The translations under genes were made by a program, and so were the position numbers. This document shows, one piece after another, positions 10,028-20,249 of a stretch of 64,000 bases of DNA. The notes under the pieces were generated by a model. The model was given only the letters and a program-made list of their open reading frames with translations, made no database searches and was not told the DNA's origin. The DNA comes from Puccinia triticina. Taxonomy: Eukaryota; Basidiomycota; Pucciniomycetes; Pucciniales; Pucciniaceae. Location: the NCBI RefSeq assembly GCF_026914185.1, contig NC_070572.1, forward strand, positions 3,906,001 through 3,970,000. The letters are read 5' to 3'. Position 1 is the first letter of the stretch. Every line of letters starts with the position of its first letter.

Positions 10028-12160
10028 ATGAGCACCCTCCCCACCCGCCGCCCCCCCCCAGCAAGCAGCAGGATCACCCACTCCCTCAACCGACTCAGCC
10101 AGCCCGCCCAGCCATCCCCAATCAGCCACATCCTCCTCATCCGCCCATCCCGCCGCATCCGATGGCTCACCCTCCTCACCCTCCTCACCCTCCTCCTCCT
10201 CCTGCTCCTCTACCGGCCCCGGCTCACCCCCCACTACTCGGACGGCCTCCTCGCGCGGAAAAAGAGCGAGCCCATCCCCACCGTCTCGCGCGACGTGCTC
10301 GACGTGCTCGAAGAACTCGACCAGGACCAGCGCGACGACGAGCAGAAGGCGATCCAGGAGATGACCAGCAACAGCAACAACAACCCTGACCCTGACCCTG
10401 ACCCTGGCCTGCCCCGCGTCACCGCCCTGCCCACCGACCATCGCCACTCCACCAAGAAACAGAGCTGTCCAGACCAGCTCGCTGCGCCCTGCCGCTTCCT
10501 CATCGCCGGATACATCGGCGAGCAGGAGACCAAGGCCCAGATCCACCTCCACCAGCTCGGCCTGCTCGCCCGGGCCCTCAACCGCACCCTCGTCCTCCCC
10601 CAGCTCAGCCAGAGCCGCATGGGCAGCTGTCTCGAACACCCCTTCGACCTGTACTACCGTCCAGACGCACTCTCCCGACTCGGCATCAGCACCCTCTCCC
10701 ACGCCGCATTCACCCGCTGGGCCGCAGCGGCGCCAACAGACCAGCCCCCCTCCGCCAGGCTGCTCGCCATCATCGACCACAACCAGCTCCCATCCGCCCC
10801 CCCGCAGGGTAGCGTCTCCTACGACCACACCACCCCGGCCAGGGATACCCTCGCCTTCCTCGCCCAGGAGCGCCAGTTCTGTCTCCGAAACAACGCGCCG
10901 ATCAACCCCAAACACCCCTCAAAACAACTCACCCTCAACTTCCAGCCCTTCCCCCCCCTCACCATCGTCTCCCCCCTGCGATGGCAGAAGTCGGCCGCCG
11001 GGCGGGACAAGTTCGCCAAGCTGATCATCGACTCGGCCCGCCAATCAGATGCCATCAGTCCTCCTCCTGCTCAGGCGAACAGGGATATGAGTCCTGACAA
11101 GCGGAGCCTTTTCACCGGTGGCTCTGAGCCCCCTCAAGAAGCAATCATCCCGGATGCGCTAGTGGTCAACTACGAGCTGCGATATCCGTTCCTCGATCCG
11201 AGCTCGACGACCAGCCAACTGCTTCTCCAGTATGGGAGCACGACACAGCCACCCGCAGCCGACCTGAAGCCCTTCGAGCACTTCCCATACGCCCCGGCGT
11301 GGGTCCAGCTGGCCGAATCACTGCTCGCCCAAGCACCCGCCCTCGTCGGCCTCCACTGGCGCCAGGAGAACATCCCCGTCCCGGACCTCCAGCGGTGCGC
11401 CTCCTCGCTCCTGCTCACCCTCGACTCGCTCAAGACGGCCTACCCGAGTCTGGAGGCCGTCTACCTCTCGACGGACTACCCGATCGAGCAAGCAGCCCCC
11501 GACGACCAGCATCCGAGCGGAGGGCGTGCCAGCAGCAGCGACCGAGAGGTCCAGGCGCACAGCGGCACGTTCTCCAAGTCGATCACCCAGGACCACCATC
11601 GCATGATGCGCGCCCTGCTGGCTCAGCCCGTCGCGCTCAGATGGCTCACCTTCAACGGCCTGCTCGACTCGCTCGATCTCGACCACGACCTGCTCGACAA
11701 GCTCCTCCAGCTCTCGGTCTTCAGCACGGCCAAGGAGACCGCCCGGCTGATGAAAGTCGCTCGCAAGGCCGACAGTGCTCAAGAGTGGAGCGATGGTCAA
11801 CGGCCGGAGGAGGAGGACAAAGCGCACCGCAGGGAGGTCTCGAGACTAGTCAAGGACACGCTGCGATTGCGCGCCGGGCCGAGTGGAGGAGCAGGCGAGC
11901 CGGGGAAGCCGGTGGACATCGGGGTGGTCGCGATCGTCGAGAAGCTGCTCCTCGTCCGCGCCTCCGTCTTCCTCACCGGCGTCCCCGGCCAATGCTCCAA
12001 GCGCAGCTCGTTCACTAACCAGGTCGTCCTCCATCGCCAGCGCCTCATCGACCGCTCCTTCCTCGCCACCGGCGTGCTCACCGACTCCGATTATCCCGGA
12101 AACCCCAGCCCGAGCCTCCAGCGGTTCAACCTCGTCGAGTTCTGGGGCCCTTCCGAGTAG
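10028..12160 (+). CDS. O-fucosyltransferase-like type II membrane glycosyltransferase
   Basis: A 710-aa intronless frame from ATG 10028; upstream codons run into the minisatellite, so this methionine is the sensible start. A basic N-terminus precedes a Leu-rich membrane anchor at about residues 46-62 (WLTLLTLLTLLLLLLLY), giving type II topology in ER or Golgi. The luminal part has a nucleotide-sugar-fold signature near residue 154 (FLIAGYIGEQETKAQIH, then ALNRTLVLPQL). A possible sugar-nucleotide-binding HWRQEN motif lies near residue 441, and a C-terminal IGVVAIVEKLLLVRASVF strand/helix unit near 631. This order fits GDP-fucose protein O-fucosyltransferase-like families of fungi. The family is inferred from motif order; substrate is unknown. 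It shares a promoter interval with MIC60. Confidence 0.6.
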   Translation: MSTLPTRRPPPASSRITHSLNRLSQPAQPSPISHILLIRPSRRIRWLTLLTLLTLLLLLLLYRPRLTPHYSDGLLARKKSEPIPTVSRDVLDVLEELDQDQRDDEQKAIQEMTSNSNNNPDPDPDPGLPRVTALPTDHRHSTKKQSCPDQLAAPCRFLIAGYIGEQETKAQIHLHQLGLLARALNRTLVLPQLSQSRMGSCLEHPFDLYYRPDALSRLGISTLSHAAFTRWAAAAPTDQPPSARLLAIIDHNQLPSAPPQGSVSYDHTTPARDTLAFLAQERQFCLRNNAPINPKHPSKQLTLNFQPFPPLTIVSPLRWQKSAAGRDKFAKLIIDSARQSDAISPPPAQANRDMSPDKRSLFTGGSEPPQEAIIPDALVVNYELRYPFLDPSSTTSQLLLQYGSTTQPPAADLKPFEHFPYAPAWVQLAESLLAQAPALVGLHWRQENIPVPDLQRCASSLLLTLDSLKTAYPSLEAVYLSTDYPIEQAAPDDQHPSGGRASSSDREVQAHSGTFSKSITQDHHRMMRALLAQPVALRWLTFNGLLDSLDLDHDLLDKLLQLSVFSTAKETARLMKVARKADSAQEWSDGQRPEEEDKAHRREVSRLVKDTLRLRAGPSGGAGEPGKPVDIGVVAIVEKLLLVRASVFLTGVPGQCSKRSSFTNQVVLHRQRLIDRSFLATGVLTDSDYPGNPSPSLQRFNLVEFWGPSE

Positions 12161-12625
12161 CCCTGCCCCCCCCCCCCCCCTTCTCTCGCATCGTTCTCGG
12201 GGTGTCCTTTCGGCCTTCTTCGTCCCCCTCTGTTGTCAGTCGTTGGTTTGGAGAATAAAACCCATCATGTATTTGTATCTGCACACACACCCCCAATAGT
12301 CTCCGCTAATCATGATTGTTTATGAAAAAAAAAAAATGGACTTGCGTGACATCGGGCTGCTTTGGTCTGGATTCGGTGGGTGGACAGTTGGGCGCTCGCT
12401 GGGGAGAGGCTTGCTATCCATCCCGAGCTGGTGGATAACCGAGTGGATGGTTATGCTAAAAGGATTGGAATTCGATTGGCCCTGTCATTTTTGGAAGAGC
12501 AGAGCAGTACAGTTTCAGTCAGGCTTCTCACAGTTGGGTGGCATGAGATCCTAGAGTAGCGTCATATGCTCTTGAACTAGATGTCAAGAAGTTGATATGT
12601 ATCAATTTTTCGGCAATGTCGTCAG
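12161..12625. other. 3' flank of the transferase gene, no gene recognised
   Basis: Begins with a run of C residues near 12167-12180, then AT-richer sequence with an AATAAA-like signal near 12254. It marks the change from the gene-dense block to repeat-rich DNA. Confidence 0.5.
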
Positions 12626-12628
12626 TAA

Positions 12629-13011
12629 GGCTTTGTTTGGAGCCGATATAAATATTGATATGATCATTGGTTAATTCAATGAAAACTACAAAATTCAACA
12701 TCAAGCCTCCAAATATTTTTTCTAGGCAACCTACAATACTGGTCTCTTCAATTATGAAGTCAGATTCAACTGATTCAGCCATGTTCAGTACTGTAGTACC
12801 ATTATATTGCTTTTGACCAAAACAAAGCAATATAATGGTATTATGGTGCTGAAGATGGCTGAATCAGTTAAATCTGACTTCATAGTTGATGAGACCAGTA
12901 CTGTAGGTTTCCTACAAAAAAAAATTGGATTCTTTATGTTGAGTTTTGTATTTTTTATTGAATTTACAAATGATTATATCACCTATATTTATATTGGCTC
13001 CAAACGGGGCC
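12629..13011. mobile_element. Tourist-like (PIF/Harbinger-type) foldback MITE
   Basis: 383 bp flanked by TAA on both sides (12626-12628 and 13012-13014), the typical TWA target duplication of PIF/Harbinger. Termini read GGCTTTGTTTGGAGCC and, reverse-complemented, GGCCCCGTTTGGAGCC. The two halves are inverted copies over nearly their whole length (about 12640-12810 against 12826-13000), with a short spacer near 12815. There is no coding capacity. Confidence 0.85.
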
Positions 13012-13056
13012 TAAGTTCCAAGTGTCATAAAATTTATGAAACTGGCTGTATCTTTA

Positions 13057-16008
13057 GGCCCCATTTATAAACAAATATTTGAGTTTTATTTTGAAAGTAT
13101 TTGAAAACAATTTTGAAACAAAAACAAAATCAAAATGAAAGATTTTTGATTTCAAAAATCTCTTGGGCAAGCTTCAAACAACAGGGTGCACATACAAACA
13201 TTTGTGCATCCCTGACCGAGTAGCCTGCCGGAGTGGGTTGCACGGCAGGGGCAAGATAACTGTGACACGGGCCAGGACAGCTGGAATACAGCACCAGGAC
13301 CGGAGCTTGAACCGGATGCTCCGCTGGCCCAGGAGGTTTCCTTGTGTGAGTACAATGTTCCTTGCTTGCCAAAGACCTTGGCAAGCAGGTCAGACTATGT
13401 ACTGGCACCAGTTTGGACCGGTAGGTCCGACGAGTCCTCGGAGCGGCCTGTCCGAGCAGTTCTTGGACATGGCCATCACACATTGGCCCATCTGCTCGGA
13501 CAGGCAAGTCCGACATCTTGTTGGACCGCCATATCCCAGAACTTGGTTGGCTAGAGGAGTCGTCGGACATGCCAGTCCGAGAATTGGTGGTATGTATATA
13601 TTGTGTTTTGCTTATTGCTTGGACCTCGAGAGTGATTTCAAGTGGTAAAGTTATGGTGTTATTGGGCACAGCCCCAGTTTAATCTCAACCTTTCTGCCAT
13701 ACACAGCCCCGGGATGGTGATGTCATCTGGCGTTCTGTGGTTGGGTGGCAGTACCCTGCTGTGGTTGGCAGGCTGATCCCCCATCCGCCTTCCGCCGTTC
13801 ACGATTCCCACTCGATTTCCCTCGACAACATTGCCTCCGCCCATTGATCCGGACCCTAGCTCCAATGGCTTTCCAATCGTATGCACCCGCCACCAAGATC
13901 GCCGTGGTTGGGATGAGCTTGGAGGCCTTCGCGAGTGTGCCTTTATCCAGCAAATGGGGTTCTTTGTGTGGATTGCTTGGTCTTCACAGGCAAGTACTCC
14001 TTATCTCTCCTATTCCCTGAAAATTACTGATTACTGATGAATTTTTATTTATTTGGGCAGCTTAAAGTTGAAACCTCATTCTGCAACAATGAACTCCTCC
14101 AATCGTATGCTAGGTTGCTACAAAGGAACCTGCAGCTTGGTTTGTTGTCAATCAAATCACTCTGTTTGAGCTTACTCGCCGCAATCTCAATGTACAGACT
14201 TGCAGCACTCACGGCAACCGCTGAAAAATTCAACGGCTGTAAATGTGAAAATTTCCTCGAATACGACTTGGTAAGTCAGATGAGATGTTCTGACTTTTCT
14301 TGGAGTGCCCAGCTGACTCAACATTTCAGCTCCCTTGTATGAATTGCTACCCAGATTCTAAATCAGTTCTGGTATGCAACAACATGACCTTCCACCGAGG
14401 CCAACGCGTGCAAGATCTTTGTGAAGACGGCTTTTGTACCTCCCACCGTACTGCCTGGAGTTGAATCCTATTGAGGTTGCATTTGCAGCAATCAAAAACA
14501 ATCTCTGAGCATCTCAGGTCCTTAAAGAAGCCAATCCATTATGATCCTTTCCTATTCTGAAGCTCAGTTTACCCACCATATTCCATGTCTGCCTTGGCCA
14601 ATATCCAATATGGCCTGTCCTGTTCTGATAACACATTTTCCTCCCTTTAGTCTTAATCATAATGCCTGTACTTTATTCATAAAACCTCAGAGCAGTCTTT
14701 GTATTGTGCAATGATGAAAGTTCACTTAGCTGCATTTTCACTTCAACAACCATCAACCAGAGGCAGAAGCTGCTACAAGTTGCTTGCATAAAAATGGGAG
14801 GACTTTGAATAGGTCCGTTATTGAGGAAGGAAGAGGAAAACAACCACTACTACAAAGATTTGGATTTTTCAAATTTCCTGCAACTGAGCAATGGAAACAT
14901 CGGGTCAACCACACCTTGGGTTATATTCTTAGATCAGTAAATTTTGGGATTGGTTGCTTTGTTCTTGGTGAGAATGCTGACTATACTGTCTCAATTGACC
15001 GACAGTATCTTTTCAAATTGAAGGTAGTTGTCAAGCAACTTAATTTCTAGATCGACTACCAACAAACTTTCAGAATTGGGATTGAGGCTCTGGCTCAGGC
15101 GGGTAAAAGCTTTGTCAAGATTGGTTTTCTTTGCTTCGGAGAGCTTCTTGATTTTCAACTCGGCGGGGGGGTGCAAACGCCCACTCCTACCTGCCCTCAA
15201 ACCTACAAGCCAAACAGTTCAGCTTGTTGGATTTGTAAAGAGAAAATCACCGGAGACTACTCACGACAGCATAGGCCTATTTTTGAACCATTGCAGGAGT
15301 CAAAGGTAATACATATATATCAACTAGGATTGGTTGGATTGATATTGTACACAGGCATCTTGGTATTGTGCTTGAAGTTTGACGGGTTGGCAGCAAAGAT
15401 TTGAGGAATACCCACAAAAAAAGCGCTGGAATACTTCAAATGGCTGGATGAATAGGATGGAGCCTACCGAATGCCAGGACTGGGAAAAGCCTTCCTGGCT
15501 GCCTGCAGGGCGAAGTGCAAATGATCACGAGGATCTGTATTTCACAATTCAAGGCAAAAACCAAAAAAAGACAAATCACAGAATGCCATGATTCTGCACA
15601 GCAACCAGGACCATCCGTCCAAGCATTTTAAAAAACACAATATGTACCCATTTGCAACCTCCGCCGACCCCGAGCTTAACAAAGCCTCTCGAACTTTGGG
15701 AGGCGGGCCCTTTGGGCCCCCCCGAGCGTAGGCGTGAGGGAGGGACTTGTGTTAAGTTCGCGCCGACCCAGTACAGAAATTTGAATGGAGAGTAGTGGCC
15801 TGGCAACCATACAGGCGTACTGCCATTTCAAAAGTTCAATTCCTTGAATTTTGGATTTCTGAACTCTCAAACATCCCTCCCGGGTGTGTTTGAAGAGTTT
15901 TGAACCAATTTTGAAATGAAAAGAAATCAAAACGAAGTTGGTTTTGATTTCAAAACCATTTCAAAATAATCTCAAAATAATCTCAAAATAGCGTTTATAA
16001 TTGGGGCC
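13057..16008. mobile_element. Decayed Tc1/mariner-like element with terminal inverted repeats
   Basis: A 2.95-kb segment bounded by inverted repeats beginning GGCCCCATTTATAAAC (left) and GGCCCCAATTATAAAC (right, reverse complement). The similarity continues about 70-130 bp as TTTTGAAA-rich sequence. Inside are remnants of a DDE transposase (14197-14508). A target duplication was not clear (left flank TTTA, right flank ATGT). Termini of the GGCCCC type also occur in the adjacent MITE. Confidence 0.6.
14197..14508 (+). pseudogene. DDE-superfamily (Tc1/mariner type) transposase remnant
   Basis: Two exon-like pieces, to 14270 and from 14330, join across a GTAAGT...CAG intron in phase 0. Translation gives FLEYDLLPCMNCYPDSKSVL then VCNNMTFHRGQRVQDLCED, and after a frame change YLPPYCLELNPIEVAFAAIK. 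In the family the second region normally reads VMDN and the third NPIE. Here the Asp of VMDN is replaced by Asn while the NPIE Glu survives, and a one-base shift separates them, so the protein cannot be an active transposase. The N-terminal helix-turn-helix part was not confidently found. Confidence 0.65.
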
Positions 16009-17106
16009 ATGTAGCCATCAAACCTGATTAATGAGAAACATTTGGAGATGTTTATGTTTGTTGATGCATCATGAGTCAAGGTTTGTCACAATGAACCAGA
16101 CTAACTTTCTATTGCGGGCACAACTGGTGCTTTCAGCATTTGCTTGTGGTGCCGATATAGACTTTCCTAGCTCAACAAGCTGCAAGAGCTGAACGGTGTG
16201 TAAGACTCAAGAAAGGGAATATTTTTGAAGAAGGTGAAGGGGGGGGGGGCTATCTAAGCTACGGTCTGACCCAGCTATTGTCTTTTCCGAGAAGCTTGGA
16301 CACATTCACAAAATTTTATTTGGGGTAGATCCTGGCAGATCCCATATCTTTCATGTTTACTCCACGCTTAGTCTTGACAGGTGTCAGATGAGGCCCAAGG
16401 CTAAATCTAATCCCTGAGCCATCATTCTCCAGATGATGGACAGGGAGTAGACTTTTGGAAAAACAAAGCTCATATTTGGAACCGGAGAGGCTTTGTTACT
16501 CTCCCTGCCCCTCACCATGTAGTTAGGCTGCTGCCCTCTGCCCGAACGGAGGCACCGACCGAGCTCAGGACTGTTACACATGATGCAATCAAATGAGGAC
16601 TGTGGGATATTTAAGCCCGAAGTCTATCTGGAAGCGGAAAATAAATCCATAACATGAAACAAAAAATTACTGAAATCATCCAAGCTTCTTGGAAAACACA
16701 ATACATAAAATCTTTGTGTTCTTGGAATGAACTTAAATGTCCACCATGGTTGGCTGCTGGAGCCTCTATGAGACAGTTAAGAGGCCACTCTTGTACAAAT
16801 ATATACTAGTATTGTTATTTAACTCTGATGCTGTGTTATGAACTCAATTACTCAAACAAGCATACACAAAAATTTCTAACAGGTCTCTGCGAGATGATGC
16901 CTCATTTTGTTTAGTGTCAGTGAGCTGCAAAACCTGAACTGTCATTGACTAAAGAGGGGCAGAACATGAACTAGACCAAGTTGCAACATCTGATTTCAAC
17001 ACCAGTCATAACAGGAAGACCACTCACTTGATCATCATAAATTCCTCAGAATATATAAATCCTGTTCTTCAAACTCACTCTCTGATTCCCTAGAGAATTG
17101 TTAGGA
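16009..17106. other. AT-rich intergenic region upstream of the effector gene
   Basis: No gene recognised. A run of about ten G residues lies near 16240. The last 100 bp hold the effector promoter. Confidence 0.5.
17052..17060 (+). promoter_or_regulatory. TATA box of the effector-like gene
   Basis: TATATAAAT lies about 50 bp before the start codon and is followed by a C/T-rich leader (TTCTTCAAACTCACTCTC), implying a very short 5' UTR. Confidence 0.55.
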
Positions 17107-19035
17107 ATGATGCAAATGATGGCCAATCATTTTCTCCTTTTGGCTATTTGTGGAATGTTGCTGCCCTGTGAAGGGATGTACAACTTCTTTTGTGATTCCG
17201 CTGGGAAAACCAATCCGGGAAGGCCCTCTGGATCCTCTCATTGGATGCCTGAGTGCTCACTGACATCATCAAGTGAGAGACCAAGATCATCAAAATTTGA
17301 AGTCTGCCAGAGTGAAGATCAAACTGCACCGGATTTTCTTAGCCACAGCAGCACCATTAAAAAGCTGGAAGAGCTCCAAAATGCAGGTCATCATTTGCAG
17401 CTTGCTTCAACCAGCCATTTCCAGAATCAAAAATATACCACTAGTAGTGGAATAAATTGGGAAACCCAGGCCTCCAATTACCACCAAGAATCCTGTGTTT
17501 TGGCTTCAAGTTCTTCATTATCTTCAGGTGGTGAAAATGATAGAAAGCTCATAAATAATCCATTTTGGGACAGTCAGGATTCATCAGTTGCTACAAACTT
17601 GGGTTGTCATCTTACACTTGGAATTTCACCCCAGCAAACAGTAAAAATGGAGAATTTTTCTGGAGAAACAATTGCAAACCCCCAATCTGCAAATCAGGAT
17701 AGAGCAAGAGATTTCCTGGGAAATTTTGGCCTTTCTCCATACACTGAAAATATAGCCCAAGAAAGCCCCCACCATTGCAGCAGATTTTCCTCCTCTGAAG
17801 GGCAAGATAAGGTGATGGTGGGAACCTCTATCCAAAACACAGATTATGGTGCTTCACATGGTCATTCCAAACCCATAAAGCATCACATAGAGAGCCCAGT
17901 ATACAAGAAGCCTAAAATTCACAAACCTTTGCCAGAATCCAATTCAAAAAATCTGTTCCAAGGCCAAAAAGATTGTGCGGGTCTGAAGAATGAGAAATCA
18001 ACAAGTAAATCCATTGAAAGAAGCACAAATCTGGCCAATTCAGTGGTAAAAAAAGAAAAATCTCCTGGGGAAATAGGGGATTCTGATACTAGAATTCAGA
18101 GAAGGATCTTTCAAGAAAAGGAAGGAAATCACCACCAAACTTCATCCAGCTCTCATGGTGGCTCCAAGCAGGGCAATGATGCTGATATCAAGCCAAAGTT
18201 GAAAGATCTACATTTTGGTCTAGATTTGGTTTTGATTGAACATCCATCTCCCAATGTTGAGCAGGGACTCCACAATTTTTTTTCTTCAAGACAAGTTACT
18301 GAAAACAGAAGAATTGTATTTGATGCAGAGGATGCTCCTCATTTCTTTCATCAAGTCAAGGGAATCTATCTGATGAGAGATTGTTCAAAATACAAAGTGG
18401 CTATGGAACCCATCAGGAAAAGGAACAATTTCAACGCCAAAAAACTGCTGAAACAATTTGAAACATTATGGGCTGATGAAGAGCTGTGGTTCAAATTTTG
18501 GGAAATCAAGACTGGTACCAATTTCAAACATGAAATAAATGATCAGGACTACAGAAGATTAATTCAAATATTTCTATTATATGTTGGAGCAATAGATGCT
18601 ATTATTTCTCCATCACAAAATGATGTAAACTCAATCCAAAAGAAGCAATCACCTTTCAAGCATTCACTTGAGAGATTTTGGCAATTCAATGACATAATAT
18701 CAAATGATCATGTAATGAAGATACAATTTCTCACTCATAAATCAGTCAAAAAATCAATCACTAAATTGACATGGTGGTTCTTAGATTTTTGGCTTCAGGA
18801 ACCAGGGAGAATTGATCTGAGAGATCTATACCTCCAAGATCAGAAAGAAATCCAGTCAAAGAATAAAAGTGGCTTTAAACAATTCTTTAATTGCATTATT
18901 CAATCCTGCACTACTAATTTAAACCACCAATTAAAAAACAGTCCAAATTCTTTGAAATCCAATCAAGAATATCACCATCAGATTCTGCCCAGTTGCCATG
19001 GTATCTCCAAACATGGCGATTTGATGTATAGTTGA
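17107..19035 (+). CDS. Candidate secreted effector-like protein, 642 aa, rust-type family
   Basis: An intronless frame from ATG 17107. The N-terminus has a signal peptide (basic-poor, hydrophobic core HFLLLAICGMLLPC) with probable cleavage after about residue 23. Residues 30-380 are Ser/Gln/Asn/Lys-rich and low complexity with scattered basic clusters (YKKPKIHKP, VVKKEK). From about residue 380 a more ordered, aromatic-rich C-terminal region follows. It includes HFFHQVKGIYLMRDCSKYKV, FETLWADEELWFKFWEIKTG and LTWWFLDFWLQ. Codon use is AT-rich, unlike the genes at 1-12 kb, and the gene sits among transposons, a setting common for fungal effectors. A decayed copy of its C-terminal part lies 54 bp downstream. 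Secretion is predicted, function unknown; no enzymatic domain was recognised. Confidence 0.7.
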   Translation: MMQMMANHFLLLAICGMLLPCEGMYNFFCDSAGKTNPGRPSGSSHWMPECSLTSSSERPRSSKFEVCQSEDQTAPDFLSHSSTIKKLEELQNAGHHLQLASTSHFQNQKYTTSSGINWETQASNYHQESCVLASSSSLSSGGENDRKLINNPFWDSQDSSVATNLGCHLTLGISPQQTVKMENFSGETIANPQSANQDRARDFLGNFGLSPYTENIAQESPHHCSRFSSSEGQDKVMVGTSIQNTDYGASHGHSKPIKHHIESPVYKKPKIHKPLPESNSKNLFQGQKDCAGLKNEKSTSKSIERSTNLANSVVKKEKSPGEIGDSDTRIQRRIFQEKEGNHHQTSSSSHGGSKQGNDADIKPKLKDLHFGLDLVLIEHPSPNVEQGLHNFFSSRQVTENRRIVFDAEDAPHFFHQVKGIYLMRDCSKYKVAMEPIRKRNNFNAKKLLKQFETLWADEELWFKFWEIKTGTNFKHEINDQDYRRLIQIFLLYVGAIDAIISPSQNDVNSIQKKQSPFKHSLERFWQFNDIISNDHVMKIQFLTHKSVKKSITKLTWWFLDFWLQEPGRIDLRDLYLQDQKEIQSKNKSGFKQFFNCIIQSCTTNLNHQLKNSPNSLKSNQEYHHQILPSCHGISKHGDLMYS

Positions 19036-19088
19036 AAACAGATGCATGATGTAGATCTGATAGTGGTTGAAAATTAATCTTCAGTGGT

Positions 19089-19346
19089 CAAGAAAGAACT
19101 TTCATTGAAAGAAGAAGATTCATGTTTACTGCTGAAAAGCCTTCTGAGTTCTGTAATAGAAAACAAGAAGATATATTTTGTCAAAGGCAATTAAGTATCA
19201 AATCTGCCTAGGTAAAATGGAAGGAAAATGAAAAATGTAACCCAGTTAAACCTTGTACAAAAATTTATAGAATGTGGGCTAATCCAAAACTCTGGTTCAG
19301 ATCTGAGAAAAGAGTACTGGTACCTTTTATGCAGCATTGCAGGTAA
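19089..19346 (+). pseudogene. Decayed partial paralogue of the effector C-terminal region
   Basis: One frame reads ERRRFMFTAEKPSEF ... KWKENEKCNPVKPCTKIYRM then WANPKLWFRSEK. It aligns with ENRRIVFDAEDAPHFF ... PIRKRNNFNAKKLLKQFETL then WADEELWFKFWE of the intact gene just upstream. The frame carries a TAG at 19209 and ends at TAA 19344. It has no start or signal peptide, so it is a tandem-duplication remnant of the same family. Confidence 0.65.
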
Positions 19347-19836
19347 TATGAAAGAAGAAACCCTCAGTTTGACACAACACCAAGGGTGAAAAATAACTAC
19401 CCAAATTGATGTGAGCAAAATCCCACTCTCTACCAATTTAGCCAACGCAACACCCAGGGGTTCCAGAAATTTGGTGGAGACAAGGTCCAAACTTTGAGTT
19501 TTGTTTCATGAATATGCCCATTTATCACTTATAATGGGTGTGTCCAAATGGGGCCTTAGGAAAATAAATCCCTAATTTACAAGATGTCAGGAGGAAGATT
19601 ATAACTAACTTTTTTGAGACCTTTAGGCGCATCTCCACTGCAGGTGCTAAAACGTGTTGCCCAATCTTTGAGCTTAGAGTAGCTGCCAATTAGGGCAGCT
19701 TGCTTTTGTGCAAGGTGTGGTTTTGATTTCAGTCCAGGGAGTACTTTCACACAGGATAGCACCCAAGAGGCAAATTCAAATATTTGATATGGGTTTGGAG
19801 CCCGCGGTGGCGCTGCTAAAGTGGTTTTGGGGTGCT
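19347..19836. other. Intergenic, contains an isolated transposon terminus
   Basis: No gene. Around 19537-19556 the sequence GTGTCCAAATGGGGCC followed by TTA resembles the right end of a Tourist-like element; its left partner was not identified with confidence. Confidence 0.4.
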
Positions 19837-19841
19837 ATATT

Positions 19842-20056
19842 TGTAGAGACTGTAAAATGAAGATGCGTCTGGTGAGAGTCAAACTCACAACCTCAGCTAT
19901 GCTGAGACACATACTAGTGTGCTGCCTTTACCAACTAGGCTACAGACACTTGTGGCTGCCAGCTGGGTTGTTGGGTGGTAGTGCTCATGGGTTGATCCAA
20001 CAGCCCTCCATACTGTGGTGATACATCATGGTAGCAGACTAACAGACAATTCAACA
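19842..20056 (-). repeat. 3' LTR of the TRIM-like element
   Basis: 215 bp, about 96% identical to the other LTR by eye, directly after the polypurine tract. It contains the tRNA-like sequence at 19865-19949. Confidence 0.85.
19865..19949 (-). other. tRNA-like sequence with A and B boxes, 3' LTR copy
   Basis: 85 nt that fold as a class II tRNA. The acceptor stem GTGTCTG/CAGACGC has 7 of 7 pairs, one of them G-U. The D arm is GCCT...AGGC. The long variable arm is CTCAGC-ATA-GCTGAG, and the T arm is GTGAG-TTTGACT-CTCAC. The A box TAGCCTAGTTGG fits TRGCNNAGYNGG, and GAGTTTGACTC resembles the B box. The anticodon arm is irregular (ACAC-TAGTAT-GTGT), so this is a tRNA-derived or degenerate sequence rather than a working tRNA gene. 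Confidence 0.7.
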
Positions 20057-20065
20057 CCCCCCCTT
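20057..20065 (-). promoter_or_regulatory. Polypurine tract of the TRIM-like element
   Basis: AAGGGGGGG on the minus strand abuts the 3' LTR, the expected position for plus-strand priming. Confidence 0.7.
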
Positions 20066-20232
20066 GCTACATGATTGGAAGTGGGGATTGACCCCAATAG
20101 AGAGTGGGAATGAGACCCAGGAAAGATGATCAGCGTAGGGATTGAACCAGGCTTATAGGGGTTTGTGTGGTCTTACAAGTAAGCATTCACAAATTCATCA
20201 AGTCTCTATTGTAAGCAAGTAGGGCTCAGGTA

Positions 20233-20249
20233 GCTCTGGGCTCATAACC
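20233..20249 (-). promoter_or_regulatory. Primer-binding site, half-tRNA-Met type
   Basis: GGTTATGAGCCCAGAGC abuts the 5' LTR with no spacer. Its complement ends in GGGCTCATAACC, the anticodon-arm sequence typical of a methionine tRNA (CAT anticodon), as in the internal-cleavage priming used by copia. Confidence 0.7.

Noticed and set aside
9752..10915. Long minus-strand frame opposite the glycosyltransferase
   Set aside because: It is an antisense shadow of a GC-rich gene and runs through the 14-bp minisatellite; no domain.
13163..13648. 161-codon frame within the Tc1-like element
   Set aside because: It runs through TCCGA-type repeats and shows no transposase motif.
15663..15760. rRNA or structured RNA at the GGCGGGCCC hairpins
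   Set aside because: Only short GC-rich hairpins; no conserved rRNA segment recognised.
13057..19556. One large element from 13057 to the GGGGCC-TTA end at 19556, including the effector
   Set aside because: TTA flanks would fit, but the left inverted repeat matches the end at 16008 much better.
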